64,000 nucleotides of DNA from Hymenobacter sp. BT188 (GCF_014333585.1 NZ_JACSCW010000002.1:186001-250000), one strand, 5' to 3'. Counted from the first letter of the stretch, positions 1 through 8,673 are shown. Translations and numbers: made by a program. The notes: generated by a model from the sequence alone, not told the origin.

Positions 1-738
1 GAGCGCCAGTACCGAGCCGATACGGCCAAAACCATCATGCTGAAGGGGGTAACAGTGGCCGGCCGCAAGCCCGCGCCCCGCCCCGACGCGCGGCGTATTT
101 ATGGGCAAGCCGATGTAGTGCTGCGTACCGATGATATTCCGGGCAGCAGCTCGTTCTTTAGCGTGTTGCAGCTGCTGCAAGGTCGGGTGGCCGGGGTTCA
201 GGTATCAGGGTCGGCGCCCAACTTTCAGGTGCAGATACGGGGCGGTACTTCTATTTCCGGATCTAACTCGCCGTTGTTTGTCCTGGATGGCATTCCGGTT
301 GATATCGATGCGGTAAACACGATACCCGTAACGGATGTCGAAACCGTGGAAATCTTGAAAGGGCCTTCCGCCGCTATTTATGGCAGCCGGGGTGCGGGAG
401 GCGTCATTGCCATCTTCACCAAGCGCGGCAACTCCAACTACGACTACTCCAAAACGCCCGCGCCGGGCATTGCTACCGCGATGTTGCCGGCCTACTATCA
501 GGCCCGCGAGTTTTATGCCCCGCGCTACGAAACTGCGGCTCGCCCCGCTCAGCAGCGCCCCGACTACCGCAGCACCACACTCTACTGGGCACCTACGCTT
601 CGCACCGACGCCACTGGCCAAGCGCAGGTGTCCTTTTACTGCTCCGACGATGCCAGCACATTTCGGGTGGCCGTGGAAGGCTTGTCGAATGCCGGCACGC
701 CCGGCGTAGGTACGGGCGAGTTTAGAGTAGGCAACTAA
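1..738 (+). CDS. TonB-plug domain protein, C-terminal part (5' end outside window)
   Basis: The reading frame is open from base 1, so the gene begins upstream. The visible 245 residues hold a TonB-receptor plug domain: a GRVAGVQVSG segment, then IRGGTSISGS, LFVLDGIPVD, VETVEILKGPSAAIYGSRGAGGVI. No beta-barrel follows. The tail (YYQAREFYAPRY, TTLYWAPTLRTDATGQAQVSF, TFRVAVEGLS) resembles the C-terminus of Bacteroidota exported proteins in which a plug domain is attached to macroglobulin-like beta domains. It is probably an outer-membrane or periplasmic protein and not a transporter. The exact role is unknown. A strong terminator follows the stop directly. Confidence 0.75.
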   Translation, partial: ERQYRADTAKTIMLKGVTVAGRKPAPRPDARRIYGQADVVLRTDDIPGSSSFFSVLQLLQGRVAGVQVSGSAPNFQVQIRGGTSISGSNSPLFVLDGIPVDIDAVNTIPVTDVETVEILKGPSAAIYGSRGAGGVIAIFTKRGNSNYDYSKTPAPGIATAMLPAYYQAREFYAPRYETAARPAQQRPDYRSTTLYWAPTLRTDATGQAQVSFYCSDDASTFRVAVEGLSNAGTPGVGTGEFRVGN

Positions 739-774
739 AAAAGCCCCCCAGACAACTATCTGGGGGGCTTTTTT
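737..774. terminator. Bidirectional terminator made of two inverted copies of the CTGGGGGGCTTT word
   Basis: Perfect 16-bp stem (737-752 with 759-774) and a 6-base loop, with an A tract on the left and a T tract on the right, so it can act on both strands. It lies between the convergent genes ending at 738 and 790. Its left arm overlaps the stop codon. Each arm is an exact copy of the dispersed word AAAGCCCCCCAG / CTGGGGGGCTTT. Confidence 0.9.
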
Positions 775-789
775 GGCTAAGTGCTGCGG

Positions 790-1302
790 CTACCGGACTA
801 CGCGAACGTGGCTATGGGCAGCAATAGGTACTTTCTTCAGCAAGGTGAAATCAGCAGCTGATATTGTATCCCGAATGGGGCGGCTGAGTACGTGCAGCAT
901 CGTGTCGTTGGCCCGCAGCACGGCTACATCGGTGCCGGTGGTGAGGTACAATGCCCGAAATCCGAGCAGGGTACTGTCGGGGAAGCCGCGCTCCATCAGG
1001 CTGTCCAGCACGGTGGCCCGGCCATCGAAGGTGCCCAGCGTCACTTGCTCAATAGGGGCGCCCTGCCGCGTCAGCAACAGCGCGGCCTGCGTAACGGGGC
1101 CGGAAGGCTTGGGCGGGGCGTACGGAAATATCAGCCCCAAAAACAGTACATCCGAAACTGCGGACGCTTTGGTTGCTGACGGCTGCACAGCGGCGGTTTC
1201 TGCTGGCTCGGCCGGCTCCCGCACTGACTTTTGACACGCAACCAGCAAGCCTACGGCGAGAACCGCGGTGCATGGTAGCGTTGGTAGAAAAAGTCGGCTC
1301 AT
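790..1302 (-). CDS. Small lipoprotein, unknown function
   Basis: 170 residues with a signal peptide and a lipobox ending LLVAC at about residue 23, so it is probably a membrane-anchored lipoprotein. After a low-complexity linker rich in Ala, Glu and Pro, the remaining ~120 residues are a mixed alpha/beta segment with no motif I recognise. It converges on the TonB-plug gene and shares its terminator. No family can be named. Confidence 0.65.
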   Translation of the reverse strand: MSRLFLPTLPCTAVLAVGLLVACQKSVREPAEPAETAAVQPSATKASAVSDVLFLGLIFPYAPPKPSGPVTQAALLLTRQGAPIEQVTLGTFDGRATVLDSLMERGFPDSTLLGFRALYLTTGTDVAVLRANDTMLHVLSRPIRDTISAADFTLLKKVPIAAHSHVRVVR

Positions 1303-1504
1303 TAGAGATTTGGAAAGATAGGCATATAAAATACGGATTTACAGAGGCTTGTGGCTGTAATCTGGGGCTGAAAATGCTGGTTTTACTACTTGATAAGTAT
1401 AGAAGATGGCGTAAGAACACAAAATCTCGTTAAGCTGGTTTTAAAGGCGGTTACGTAGCAGTAGCAAGCCTTGGTCAGCAGCCCATCGTAAAGCTTCGAC
1501 GTGT

Positions 1505-2095
1505 ATGATTTCCATCAAAGTATTCTCGGATTACGTGTGCCCGTTCTGTCTGCTGGGCGAGCAAGTATTGGCCCGCGCAATAGCGGACAAAGACGTGAGC
1601 GTGGAGTGGATGCCCTTCGAGTTGCGGCCCTATCCAACCCCTACGCTGCGGCCGGAAGGCGAGTATTTGCAAACCACCTGGGCCCGATCGGTGTACCCGA
1701 TGGCAGCGGCGCTGAATGTGCCCATGGTTTTGCCCAAGGTATCGCCTCAGCCGCACACGCATCTGGCGTTTGAGGGCTATCAGTTTGCCAAAGAACAGGG
1801 TCTGGGTGAGTCCTATACGCACCGCATGTTCACGGCCTTTTTCCAAGAAGAGCAGGATATCGGCGACGTGGAGGTGCTTACTCGTTTGGCCACTGAAGTC
1901 GGCTTGGATGCTGAAGCTTTTCGGGCGGCTCTTACAAATCGAACTTACCGCGAGCAGCACCAGCGGGCCCTGCGTCAGGCGGAGCAGCTGGGTATAAGCG
2001 CTGTGCCAAGCTTCGTGATTGGGAATAAGCTAGTGCGCGGCCTGCCCCGCGAAGAGGATTTGGCCCGCTTGATTGACGCCGAAACGCGCGGCTAA
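1505..2095 (+). CDS. DsbA-family oxidoreductase, FrnE-like (copy 1)
   Basis: 196 residues of the DsbA-like thioredoxin fold (FrnE / 2-hydroxychromene-2-carboxylate isomerase group). The N-terminal strand and active site read IKVFSDYVCPFCLLGE, a CPFC redox motif at about residues 12-15. The cis-proline loop is SAVPSFVIG near residue 170, and the C-terminal helix is typical. No signal peptide is seen, so it is cytoplasmic. It probably catalyses thiol-disulfide exchange; the substrate is unknown. A second family member follows 107 bases downstream in the same direction, which suggests an old tandem duplication. Confidence 0.85.
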   Translation: MISIKVFSDYVCPFCLLGEQVLARAIADKDVSVEWMPFELRPYPTPTLRPEGEYLQTTWARSVYPMAAALNVPMVLPKVSPQPHTHLAFEGYQFAKEQGLGESYTHRMFTAFFQEEQDIGDVEVLTRLATEVGLDAEAFRAALTNRTYREQHQRALRQAEQLGISAVPSFVIGNKLVRGLPREEDLARLIDAETRG

Positions 2096-2202
2096 AAGCG
2101 AAGTGTATAGTTGAGGCAGTTGGTTTAGGGTCTCTTAAGTAAACTTTTTGCCCCCCAGCGCGCTTATACTCACTTATCTTTTGCTCCCTTTATTCTCTGA
2201 AT

Positions 2203-2898
2203 ATGAAAGTCGAAATCTGGTCCGATATCATGTGCCCGTTCTGCTATATCGGCAAGCGGAAGTTTGAAGCGGCGTTGGCCGAGTTTGCCCCCCAGGAGGA
2301 TGTGCAGGTGCAGTGGCGCAGCTTCGAACTGGACCCCAATATGAAAACCATTCCCGGCCAAAGCATCCACGAGCTGCTGGCCGAGCGCAAAGGAATGTCG
2401 GTGGCGCAAGGCCGCCAAATGAATAACCAGATGGCCCAAACGGCCGCCGAAGTAGGCCTGGAGTTCAACTTCGACAAAACCATTCCCGCCAATACTTTCA
2501 ACGCTCATCGCCTCATTCACCTAGCAGCCGTCCACGGTCGCCAGGATGCAGCCAAAGAGCGCATTTTGTACGCATACTTCACGGAAGGCCTAAACGTGGA
2601 TGACCCCGCCACGCTTACCCAACTCGCCACCGAGCTAGAATTGCCAGCGACGGAAGTTGCCCAGCTTTTCGAAACCGACGCCTACGCCCAGGAAGTGCGC
2701 CACGACGAGTATCAGGCTCGCCAGATTGGCGTGCGCGGCGTGCCTTTCTTCGTCTTCGACGATAAATACGCCGTATCCGGCGCTCAGCCCAAGGAGGTTT
2801 TTCTGGAAGTGCTGGAAAAAGTGTGGGAGGAAAGCAACCCCAAGCCCACGCTCATAGCCGACGGCGCTACCTGCGGGCCCGATGGCGTATGTGACTAA
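2203..2898 (+). CDS. DsbA-family oxidoreductase, FrnE-like (copy 2)
   Basis: 231 residues, close to the usual FrnE length. The start MKVEIWSDIMCPFCYIGKRK places a CPFC active site at residues 11-14; the cis-proline loop is RGVPFFVFDDKYAVSGAQP near residue 180. The tail carries two further cysteines (ATCGPDGVCD), common in this subgroup. It is cytoplasmic by lack of a signal sequence. It resembles its upstream neighbour in order of motifs but is longer and clearly diverged, so this is not a recent duplication. A copy of the CTGGGGGGCAAA word (2147-2158, minus orientation) lies in its upstream gap. Confidence 0.88.
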   Translation: MKVEIWSDIMCPFCYIGKRKFEAALAEFAPQEDVQVQWRSFELDPNMKTIPGQSIHELLAERKGMSVAQGRQMNNQMAQTAAEVGLEFNFDKTIPANTFNAHRLIHLAAVHGRQDAAKERILYAYFTEGLNVDDPATLTQLATELELPATEVAQLFETDAYAQEVRHDEYQARQIGVRGVPFFVFDDKYAVSGAQPKEVFLEVLEKVWEESNPKPTLIADGATCGPDGVCD

Positions 2899-2911
2899 AC
2901 CGCATCGAAAG

Positions 2912-2957
2912 AAAAACAAGAACGGCCGCCTTATGCAGGGTGGCCGTTCTTGTTTTT
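2912..2957 (+). terminator. Rho-independent terminator of the FrnE-like gene
   Basis: Perfect 16-bp stem (2912-2927 with 2942-2957) and a 14-base loop. The arms end in A and T tracts. It starts 13 bases after the stop. Confidence 0.85.
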
Positions 2958-3013
2958 GGCTCTGAGATCTTGCTTGACTAGACTGGAATGGGTGAACGAT
3001 TACAATAAAGGCG

Positions 3014-3109
3014 GTCATGCAGAGGCGGAGCCGAACCATCTCGCGTGTTTAGTAGGAGTACTAATCTTAGTACCGCGAGCGAGATGGTTCGGCTCCGCCT
3101 CTCCATGAC
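3014..3109. repeat. REP-like long palindrome, copy 1
   Basis: Left arm from 3014 (GTCATGCAGAGGCGGAGCC...) and right arm ending 3109 (...CTCCATGAC) pair over about 30 bases with one mismatch. The centre holds AGTACTAATCTTAGTACCGCGAG. The same architecture, arm sequence and centre recur at 6924-7038 and 23901-24003. It is intergenic, between convergent genes. Confidence 0.85.
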
Positions 3110-3160
3110 GTTCTTTTAGCACAGGAGTGACTCTCTACACACCTTAACTCGCCCGAATTA

Positions 3161-3589
3161 CTAGGCTTCCATCTTTAACTCAGGCTGCTCGCGTATTACT
3201 CTCAGGGTAGCAGAGGACGCATCATGGCTCCGCAGCAGTTTGTGATGATAGGTATACGAACCGCCCAGGATGATAAAGCCAATAGCCATCGGGGCCCACT
3301 GACTAACCGGAACGCTGATAGCAATGTGGGAATACATAGCGCCCGCCAAATCGAAAAAGAAGCCTGCATAAGCCCACTCCTTCAGCCGTGAGAAGCCGGG
3401 CGTAACCACCGCTATTACGCCTAAGGCCTTCGCTACGCCCAGAAAAGGCAGCAGATAAGCCGGGTAGCCCAGAAACTTAAAATAAGCCACGCTCTCGGGC
3501 GAGCTCATAATGTTTGGAATGGCGGAAGCCGTCATTAGCGCAGCCAGCAGGCCGGTGAAAACCCAGTAAATAATCTTCATCTTTTTCAT
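3161..3589 (-). CDS. DoxX-like membrane protein
   Basis: About 142 residues when started at the methionine of MKKMKIIYWVFTGLL; an in-frame ATG 51 bases upstream adds residues that do not look like part of the family. There are four hydrophobic segments: the N-terminal TM, then AYLLPFLGVAKALGVIAVV, WAYAGFFFDLAGAMYSHIAI and WAPMAIGFIILGGSYTYHH. This is the pattern of small DoxX-like integral membrane proteins. The biochemical role of this subgroup is not established. It is co-oriented with the VOC gene and may be read with it. Confidence 0.75.
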   Translation of the reverse strand: MKKMKIIYWVFTGLLAALMTASAIPNIMSSPESVAYFKFLGYPAYLLPFLGVAKALGVIAVVTPGFSRLKEWAYAGFFFDLAGAMYSHIAISVPVSQWAPMAIGFIILGGSYTYHHKLLRSHDASSATLRVIREQPELKMEA

Positions 3590-3747
3590 CGTGGTGCGTG
3601 GTTTTAGGTCCATAATCTTAGGTAGTAGAAAGCGGAACAAAGGAGAATTGCAGGTCGCACTTGACGCTGGTTTTACCGCTCTATTGGTGGGTGTCTTGGC
3701 CAGTCACGTTCTCGCGAGTATTGGAAAAGAATTTGATTGCCAGGTGC

Positions 3748-4173
3748 TCACTGCTGTGCGGGTTCTTTGTCGTAGTTCAGTAACCAATCCATCCCAAACC
3801 GGTCGGTGAGCATGCCGAATTTTGCCCCCCAGAAAGTGTCGTCCAGCGGCATTGTTACGTTGCCGCCTTCCGCAAGCTTCTGAAACCAAGTCGTTATTTC
3901 CTCTTCACTGCTGCAGTTGAGTGATAAGGAAACGGTGTTGCCCCGCGTGATTTTTTGCCCCCCAGCGTCTGAGCCGAAGATGATAATATCTCCGGTGGTC
4001 AGGCTGGCGTGCAGTACACCGTTTTGGGCATTGGCGGGCATGTGCTCAGCGGCCGGCGAGCCGGCCACTTCCTGAATCATCAGCTCGCCGCCCAGGCATT
4101 GCTGATAAAAGGTCATGGCTTCGCGGCAGTTGCCATCAAAAGAGAGGTAGGGGTTGAGGTAGGGAGCTTTCAT
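3748..4173 (-). CDS. VOC-family protein, PhnB-like
   Basis: 141 residues of the vicinal-oxygen-chelate fold. It starts MKAPYLNPYLSFDGNCREAM, contains FYQQCLGGELMIQEV, and ends with TFWGAKFGMLTDRFGMDWLL, the hallmark of the PhnB-like subgroup. The metal and substrate are unknown for most members. It is divergent from the GlxA-type regulator at 4373, with about 200 bases between, so it is a candidate target of that regulator. The gene holds two exact copies of the CTGGGGGGCAAA word (3821-3832 and 3954-3965) read in two different frames: FWGAKF and AGGQK. Confidence 0.87.
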   Translation of the reverse strand: MKAPYLNPYLSFDGNCREAMTFYQQCLGGELMIQEVAGSPAAEHMPANAQNGVLHASLTTGDIIIFGSDAGGQKITRGNTVSLSLNCSSEEEITTWFQKLAEGGNVTMPLDDTFWGAKFGMLTDRFGMDWLLNYDKEPAQQ

Positions 4174-4372
4174 AAAGGGAGAATGAGGGATACTTTGTGT
4201 GAATTATAGGCTGTGACGGTGCGATGTGGGATGACTAATTTATTTAGCTAAATTAGTGGGCGTTTATATCCTTCACGCCAACAATATTAGTAAAAAATGC
4301 GTCGGTGTAGCGGGGGTAAATGCGACCAAATCAGGGTTAATTGCGACATTATACTTAGCTAGCCTACCTACC

Positions 4373-5356
4373 ATGAAGCACATTACTATACTGGTTCCTA
4401 AGGGAGCCATTTTGGGCAGCATCGAAGGCCCGCGCCTAGTGTTTTCAGAGGTAAATGCGCTCCTGCTGCGCATGGGAAAACCCGCTTTGTTCGACATTCA
4501 GCTCGCCGGCCTTGCCGATGAAACACCCGTGTGCGGCGGCATGTACTCGGTGTACACCAAGGCCCAGATTAAGGACATTGCCCACACCGACTTGGTAGTT
4601 ATTCCCGCCATTGACGGCGACATAAGGCAGGCCTTGGATAATAACCGCGCCTTCATTCCCTGGATACTAGCGCAATATAACCGCGGGGCTGAGGTAGCTA
4701 GCCTGTGCATGGGGGCCTTTATTTTGGCTTCCACGGGGTTGCTGAAAGGCCGGGAGTGTACCACGCACTGGGCTGCCGCCAACGACTTTCGGCGCATGTT
4801 TCCGGAGGTGAAGCTGGTTGAGGATAAGCTGATCACCGATGAACACGGCATTTATTCCAGCGGGGGGGCTTTTTCTTACCTGAATCTGGTGTTGTACTTG
4901 GTAGAAAAATACGCCGGCCGCGACATGGCCATTACCTGCGCCAAAGTTTTCCAGATTGATATTGAACGCGTTAGCCAATCGGCTTTTATCGTGTTCAATG
5001 GGCAAAAGGAGCACGGCGACGAGCCCATCAGAAAAGCCCAGATATACATTGAGGATAACTATCAGGAGAAAATAACCGTGGACCAGCTGGCCGATATGTT
5101 GGCCCTAGGGCGCCGTAACCTGGAGCGTCGGTTCAAGAAAGCCACCGCCAACTCGGTGGCCGAATACATCCAGCGGGTAAAAATGGAGGCAGCCAAAACC
5201 AGCCTCGAGTCGTCGCGCGAAAACGTGAACGAGGTGATGTACCAAGTCGGCTACACTGATCCGAAGGCGTTTCGCTCGACCTTCAAACGTATCACAGGCT
5301 TGTCGCCCAACGAATACCGCAGCAAATACAACCGGGAAAGAGCGGTAGCCGCCTAA
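4373..5356 (+). CDS. GlxA-family AraC-type transcriptional regulator
   Basis: 328 residues from the ATG at 4373; an earlier in-frame ATG (4256) adds 39 residues unlike the family. The N-terminal half is a DJ-1/PfpI-like domain: MKHITILVPKGAILGSIEGP, then a nucleophile-elbow-like segment VASLCMGAFILASTGLL and the THW motif. The C-terminal ~100 residues are an AraC-type double helix-turn-helix (KITVDQLADMLALGRRNLER, then VNEVMYQVGYTDPKAFRSTF). It is a DNA-binding regulator, presumably sensing a small ligand through the DJ-1-like domain. It is transcribed away from the VOC and DoxX-like genes. Confidence 0.9.
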   Translation: MKHITILVPKGAILGSIEGPRLVFSEVNALLLRMGKPALFDIQLAGLADETPVCGGMYSVYTKAQIKDIAHTDLVVIPAIDGDIRQALDNNRAFIPWILAQYNRGAEVASLCMGAFILASTGLLKGRECTTHWAAANDFRRMFPEVKLVEDKLITDEHGIYSSGGAFSYLNLVLYLVEKYAGRDMAITCAKVFQIDIERVSQSAFIVFNGQKEHGDEPIRKAQIYIEDNYQEKITVDQLADMLALGRRNLERRFKKATANSVAEYIQRVKMEAAKTSLESSRENVNEVMYQVGYTDPKAFRSTFKRITGLSPNEYRSKYNRERAVAA

Positions 5357-5374
5357 GTTATGGTAGCCGTACGC

Positions 5375-5923
5375 TTACCGGAGCACCGTCACCTGCGACT
5401 TATCATACAGCCGCAGCCAGTCGCGCCGCAGAATAGCGTAGAGGTATTCGTCCTCAAACTCGCCCGCATCATTCCGGCCCGATTCGCGCATGATGCCTTC
5501 AAACTCAAAGCCCACGGTTTTCTCAATCGAGTGTTTGGAGGACAGGTTCGAGACTCGGCAGCCCGTGGCCACGCGGTTCAGCCCCAGCAACTCGAAGGCC
5601 AGATAAAACAGGTGCGGCTTGCTACGCGGCGTGACGCCCCGGCCGCGCATGTGCTCAAACACATCGGCGCCCGTCGAGCCGGTGCGCTCTTCCCAGCTAT
5701 CCACGGTCAGCAGCGTCATGCCTGCCAGCTCATCGCCCAGGAAGGAATAAAAGCCGAAGTTCGTCCGCTTGCCTTGCTCGTAGCGCGGCAGGTAATTCCG
5801 AAACAACTCCTCCAGCATCGGTTTTGAGTCGGGGAATCCCTGAAACAGGCTGTATATATCCGCCAGATTATCCTCATTGATGAGGTGCAGAGTGATAGAA
5901 TCGGATTGCAGGGCCTTGAACAT
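5375..5923 (-). CDS. GNAT-family N-acetyltransferase (RimJ/RimL type)
   Basis: 182 residues. The central GGDEL-like strand FGFYSFLGDELAGMTLL and the segment RGRGVTPRSKPHLFYLAFELLGLNRVATGC, followed by NLSSKHSIEKTVGFEFEGIMRES, match the Acetyltransf_3 arrangement in which the acceptor is a protein terminus or an antibiotic. The acetyl-CoA loop is less canonical than in most members. It is convergent with the GlxA-type gene, only 18 bases between stops, with no obvious terminator. Confidence 0.75.
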   Translation of the reverse strand: MFKALQSDSITLHLINEDNLADIYSLFQGFPDSKPMLEELFRNYLPRYEQGKRTNFGFYSFLGDELAGMTLLTVDSWEERTGSTGADVFEHMRGRGVTPRSKPHLFYLAFELLGLNRVATGCRVSNLSSKHSIEKTVGFEFEGIMRESGRNDAGEFEDEYLYAILRRDWLRLYDKSQVTVLR

Positions 5924-5948
5924 AACTTGCTTAAGTAACCGATCTGCG

Positions 5949-6494
5949 TTAGTCCGGCGAGAGGCGCGGTCCTGCGGGTATCATGTTGTGCTTGCGTAGT
6001 AAGGCCTCCCGCTCGGCTTGTGTAGGATTTTTCAACTGGCGCGCCTGCAGAAAGTACTCCTCCATACTCCCTGCGGGCAAGTGCATAATCAGGATGCGGC
6101 CGGGCTCCTCACTGGTCTTGACAAAAGCATGGGGCACATTGCGTGGCCCCAACATAGAGTCGCCTGCTTTAAGCCGAAACTGCTCCGTGCCCACCTGAAA
6201 CTTAAACTCGCCCTCCGTTACAAAAAACCACTCGTCTAGGTCGGTGTGGCTGTGCAACATAGGACCCGTTTTCTCGAAACGGATAGTGTCATATACACTC
6301 ATGGCCCCAGCCGTATCCTGCCCCGACACTTTCAAATCGAAGCGGGCGCCGAGGAAAGTGAAGCTTTGATCGAAGCGGTCCTTATTGGCATCTACTTTTA
6401 TGCCTTTGGGGGGCAAATAGGGCGGCGGCAGCATAGCCAGCATAGGTACCGCGGGCAATACCAGCGGTAAGGAAAGAAAAGTACGTCGTTTCAT
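5949..6494 (-). CDS. Exported cupin-domain protein
   Basis: 181 residues from the second methionine, chosen because MKRRTFLSLPLVLPAVPMLAML is a clean signal sequence (RRTF also hints at Tat export). The cupin barrel shows GPMLHSHTDLDEWFFVTEGEFKFQVG, with the His, His and Glu metal ligands, and the second motif GDSMLGPRNVPHAFV. The C-terminal ~35 residues form a charged helix. The function of such single-domain cupins cannot be assigned from sequence. A GGGGGGCAAA word at 6408-6417 lies just after the signal peptide. Confidence 0.8.
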   Translation of the reverse strand: MKRRTFLSLPLVLPAVPMLAMLPPPYLPPKGIKVDANKDRFDQSFTFLGARFDLKVSGQDTAGAMSVYDTIRFEKTGPMLHSHTDLDEWFFVTEGEFKFQVGTEQFRLKAGDSMLGPRNVPHAFVKTSEEPGRILIMHLPAGSMEEYFLQARQLKNPTQAEREALLRKHNMIPAGPRLSPD

Positions 6495-7234
6495 CTCCTG
6501 GCAGAGCGGGAATGACACCTCCGCTTTACTTAAATATAGTGATTATACTTTAGTCATAGGGATGATTCTCGATGGCAGAATGGAGCAGGCCCGTCAGCTG
6601 CCAAACCTGGCTTGCTGGCACTGCTGGAGCAAATACCAGCTTCTCCAGTGCAATTAATTGATGGTAAAGTGTTAAATTGTAGTAGCCTGCTTCTCACATG
6701 TACGACCATGGAACCCTATTGGTATATTCCGTGGGGGCAGCCGCAGGCAAACAGATACCCGGCTCGCTCCCCACCACCCACTTGGTACTCATTCCACCCA
6801 TCTGGATACGTATTCCTGCGTCCTGATTGTAGAGTACAACCTTGCTCTAAAAGAGTTTTTCTTGTCTGGCAATGAGCCTGTCGTCTGCCTTATTGAGTAG
6901 CGCGGTTATTAGCCCAAAAGGACTTAAAAAGGCGGTCATGCCGAGCAGCGACGACGCATCCCGCCAGCGGTAGTGAGATTACTAACCTAGCATCAGCACG
7001 CGAGATGCTTCGCGCCGCTCGGCATGACCGCCTTTTAATCAGTCGTTTTTCACTTGCCAAGCTACTTTATAAGCTGAGCAGCTAGTTTCAAATAAACTCC
7101 GAACACCACCCACTAAAAACCTGGGAACGCATCTAAAAAAAGCCCCCCGGTTCTCGGAAGTAAGCTTCCGCTCCAGCGCCTAAAGTGCCTGTGGGCGACG
7201 ATTCGTTATCCCATTCTTTTATAAGTAATACGCC
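6495..7234. other. 740-base intergenic region between divergent genes
   Basis: It holds the second REP-like palindrome (6924-7038) and an AAAGCCCCCCGG word at 7139-7150. One 87-codon open frame (6612-6875, plus) has an implausible composition rich in Trp, Pro and Tyr with no upstream signal, and I do not call it a gene. I see nothing else. Confidence 0.6.
6924..7038. repeat. REP-like long palindrome, copy 2
   Basis: The outer arms pair over 22 bases with one single-base bulge (6924-6946 with 7017-7038). Inner parts include CGAGATGCTTCGCGCC on the right and a diverged counterpart on the left. The centre GATTACTAACCTAGCA matches the centre of the other copies. Confidence 0.8.
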
Positions 7235-8632
7235 ATGCTAACGGAAGAACTCATTGCGGAGCCCCACCTGAATGTGCGGGGCAAGCTGATTCGGCGGCAG
7301 GATGCGGACTATGAGCAAGCCCGCAAAGTACATAATGGCATGATCGACAAGTATCCTGATATGATCGTGCAGTGCGTGGATGTGGCCGATGTTATTGCGG
7401 CCGTGAATTTTGCTCGCGAATACGACGTGTTGGTGGCCGTAAGAAGCGGTGGGCACAGCGGAGGTGGCTTTGGCATGTGCGACAAGGGACTGGTGATTGA
7501 CCTGAGCCACATGAAAGGCGTCCATGTAGACCCCGTGGAACGCACTGCGCTGGTAGATGCTGGCTGCACCCTCGGCGACGTAGACCACGCTACCCACGCA
7601 TTTGGGCTGGCCTTGCCTAGTGGCATCGTGTCCACTACCGGGGTGGGGGGCATTACGCTGGGCGGCGGATTGGGCCATCTCACCCGCCATTGCGGCCTCT
7701 CCATCGATAATATGCTGGAAGCCGATGTGGTGCTGGCCGATGGCAGCTTTGTGAAAGCCTCGGCTACGCAGAATCCGGACTTATTTTGGGGTTTGCGGGG
7801 CGGGGGCGGCAACTTCGGCGTCGTTACGTCCTTCTTGTTTCGCCTGCACCGTATCAGTATGGTGTATGGCGGGCCCATGCTTTGGCCCATGAGCGAGGCC
7901 CGAACCATAATGCAGTGGTACCGCACCTTCATCCAGAAAGCTCCCGAGTATATAAATGGGTTCTTCGCGTTTCTGTCGGTGCCGTCCGCCCCGCCGTTTC
8001 CTAAGCATTTGTGGGGGCAAACGATGTGCGGGATAGTATGGTGCTACACCGGAACGCCAGAGCAAGTCGAAAAAACGTTTGAGCCAATTCGTAGCTTCCG
8101 CCCACCGGCCCTGGATCTGGTAGGACCGTTGCCGCTGCCCACGCTGCAAAGCATGTTTGATGGCCTGTATCCGCCCGGCTTGCAATGGTACTGGAAAGCC
8201 GATTTTGTAAATGAGCTAAGCGACGAAGCCATCGACATACACCTGAAGTTTGGCTACGAGCTACCCACTTCGCTCTCCACCATGCACCTCTACCCAATAA
8301 ATGGTGCTGCAGCCCGCGTGGGCGCCCAAAATACGGCCTGGAACTTCCGCCATTCTACCTGGTCGATGGTTATTGCGGGCGTCGACGCTGACCCTGCTAA
8401 CCGGCAGCGCATCACGGACTGGGCTAAAGCCTACTGGAATGCGCTGCACCCATACTCAGCCGGTGGCGCCTACGTCAATTTTATGATGGAGGAAGGCCAG
8501 GAGCGCATCAAAGCCACCTACGGCATCAACTACGAGCATCTGGTGAGGGTCAAAAACAAATATGACCCCGACAACCTGTTCCGGGTAAACCAGAATATTC
8601 GGCCCACAAAGCACGGGCACGTATTTACCTGA
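7235..8632 (+). CDS. FAD-dependent oxidoreductase, berberine-bridge-enzyme type
   Basis: 465 residues, typical for the family. The FAD-binding PCMH domain shows AVRSGGHSGGGFGM, with His74 as the expected covalent FAD attachment site, and TTGVGGITLGGGLGHLTRHCG. The cysteine used by plant bicovalent enzymes is replaced (GIVSTTG), so linkage is probably through His only. The C-terminal BBE segment reads YVNFMMEEGQ and YDPDNLFRVNQNI. It probably oxidises an alcohol or sugar; no substrate can be given. No signal peptide is seen. Confidence 0.9.
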   Translation: MLTEELIAEPHLNVRGKLIRRQDADYEQARKVHNGMIDKYPDMIVQCVDVADVIAAVNFAREYDVLVAVRSGGHSGGGFGMCDKGLVIDLSHMKGVHVDPVERTALVDAGCTLGDVDHATHAFGLALPSGIVSTTGVGGITLGGGLGHLTRHCGLSIDNMLEADVVLADGSFVKASATQNPDLFWGLRGGGGNFGVVTSFLFRLHRISMVYGGPMLWPMSEARTIMQWYRTFIQKAPEYINGFFAFLSVPSAPPFPKHLWGQTMCGIVWCYTGTPEQVEKTFEPIRSFRPPALDLVGPLPLPTLQSMFDGLYPPGLQWYWKADFVNELSDEAIDIHLKFGYELPTSLSTMHLYPINGAAARVGAQNTAWNFRHSTWSMVIAGVDADPANRQRITDWAKAYWNALHPYSAGGAYVNFMMEEGQERIKATYGINYEHLVRVKNKYDPDNLFRVNQNIRPTKHGHVFT

Positions 8633-8673
8633 TAGGGTGTGGGCAAAGCTCGCTTCACCCAAATGAAATGAAC

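Noticed and set aside
1505..2898. Periplasmic DsbA/DsbB disulfide system
   Set aside because: Neither FrnE-like protein has a signal peptide and no DsbB-like membrane partner is present.
5360..5827. 155-codon plus-strand frame opposite the RimJ/RimL-type gene
   Set aside because: It mirrors the acetyltransferase codons and has no domain signal of its own.
6612..6875. 87-codon open frame in the gap before the FAD oxidase
   Set aside because: Unnatural composition rich in Trp, Pro and Tyr, no promoter or ribosome-binding context, and no recognisable domain.
3014..7038. CRISPR array formed by the repeated ~100-bp elements
   Set aside because: The copies are kilobases apart, palindromic along their whole length, and have no regular spacers or cas genes.
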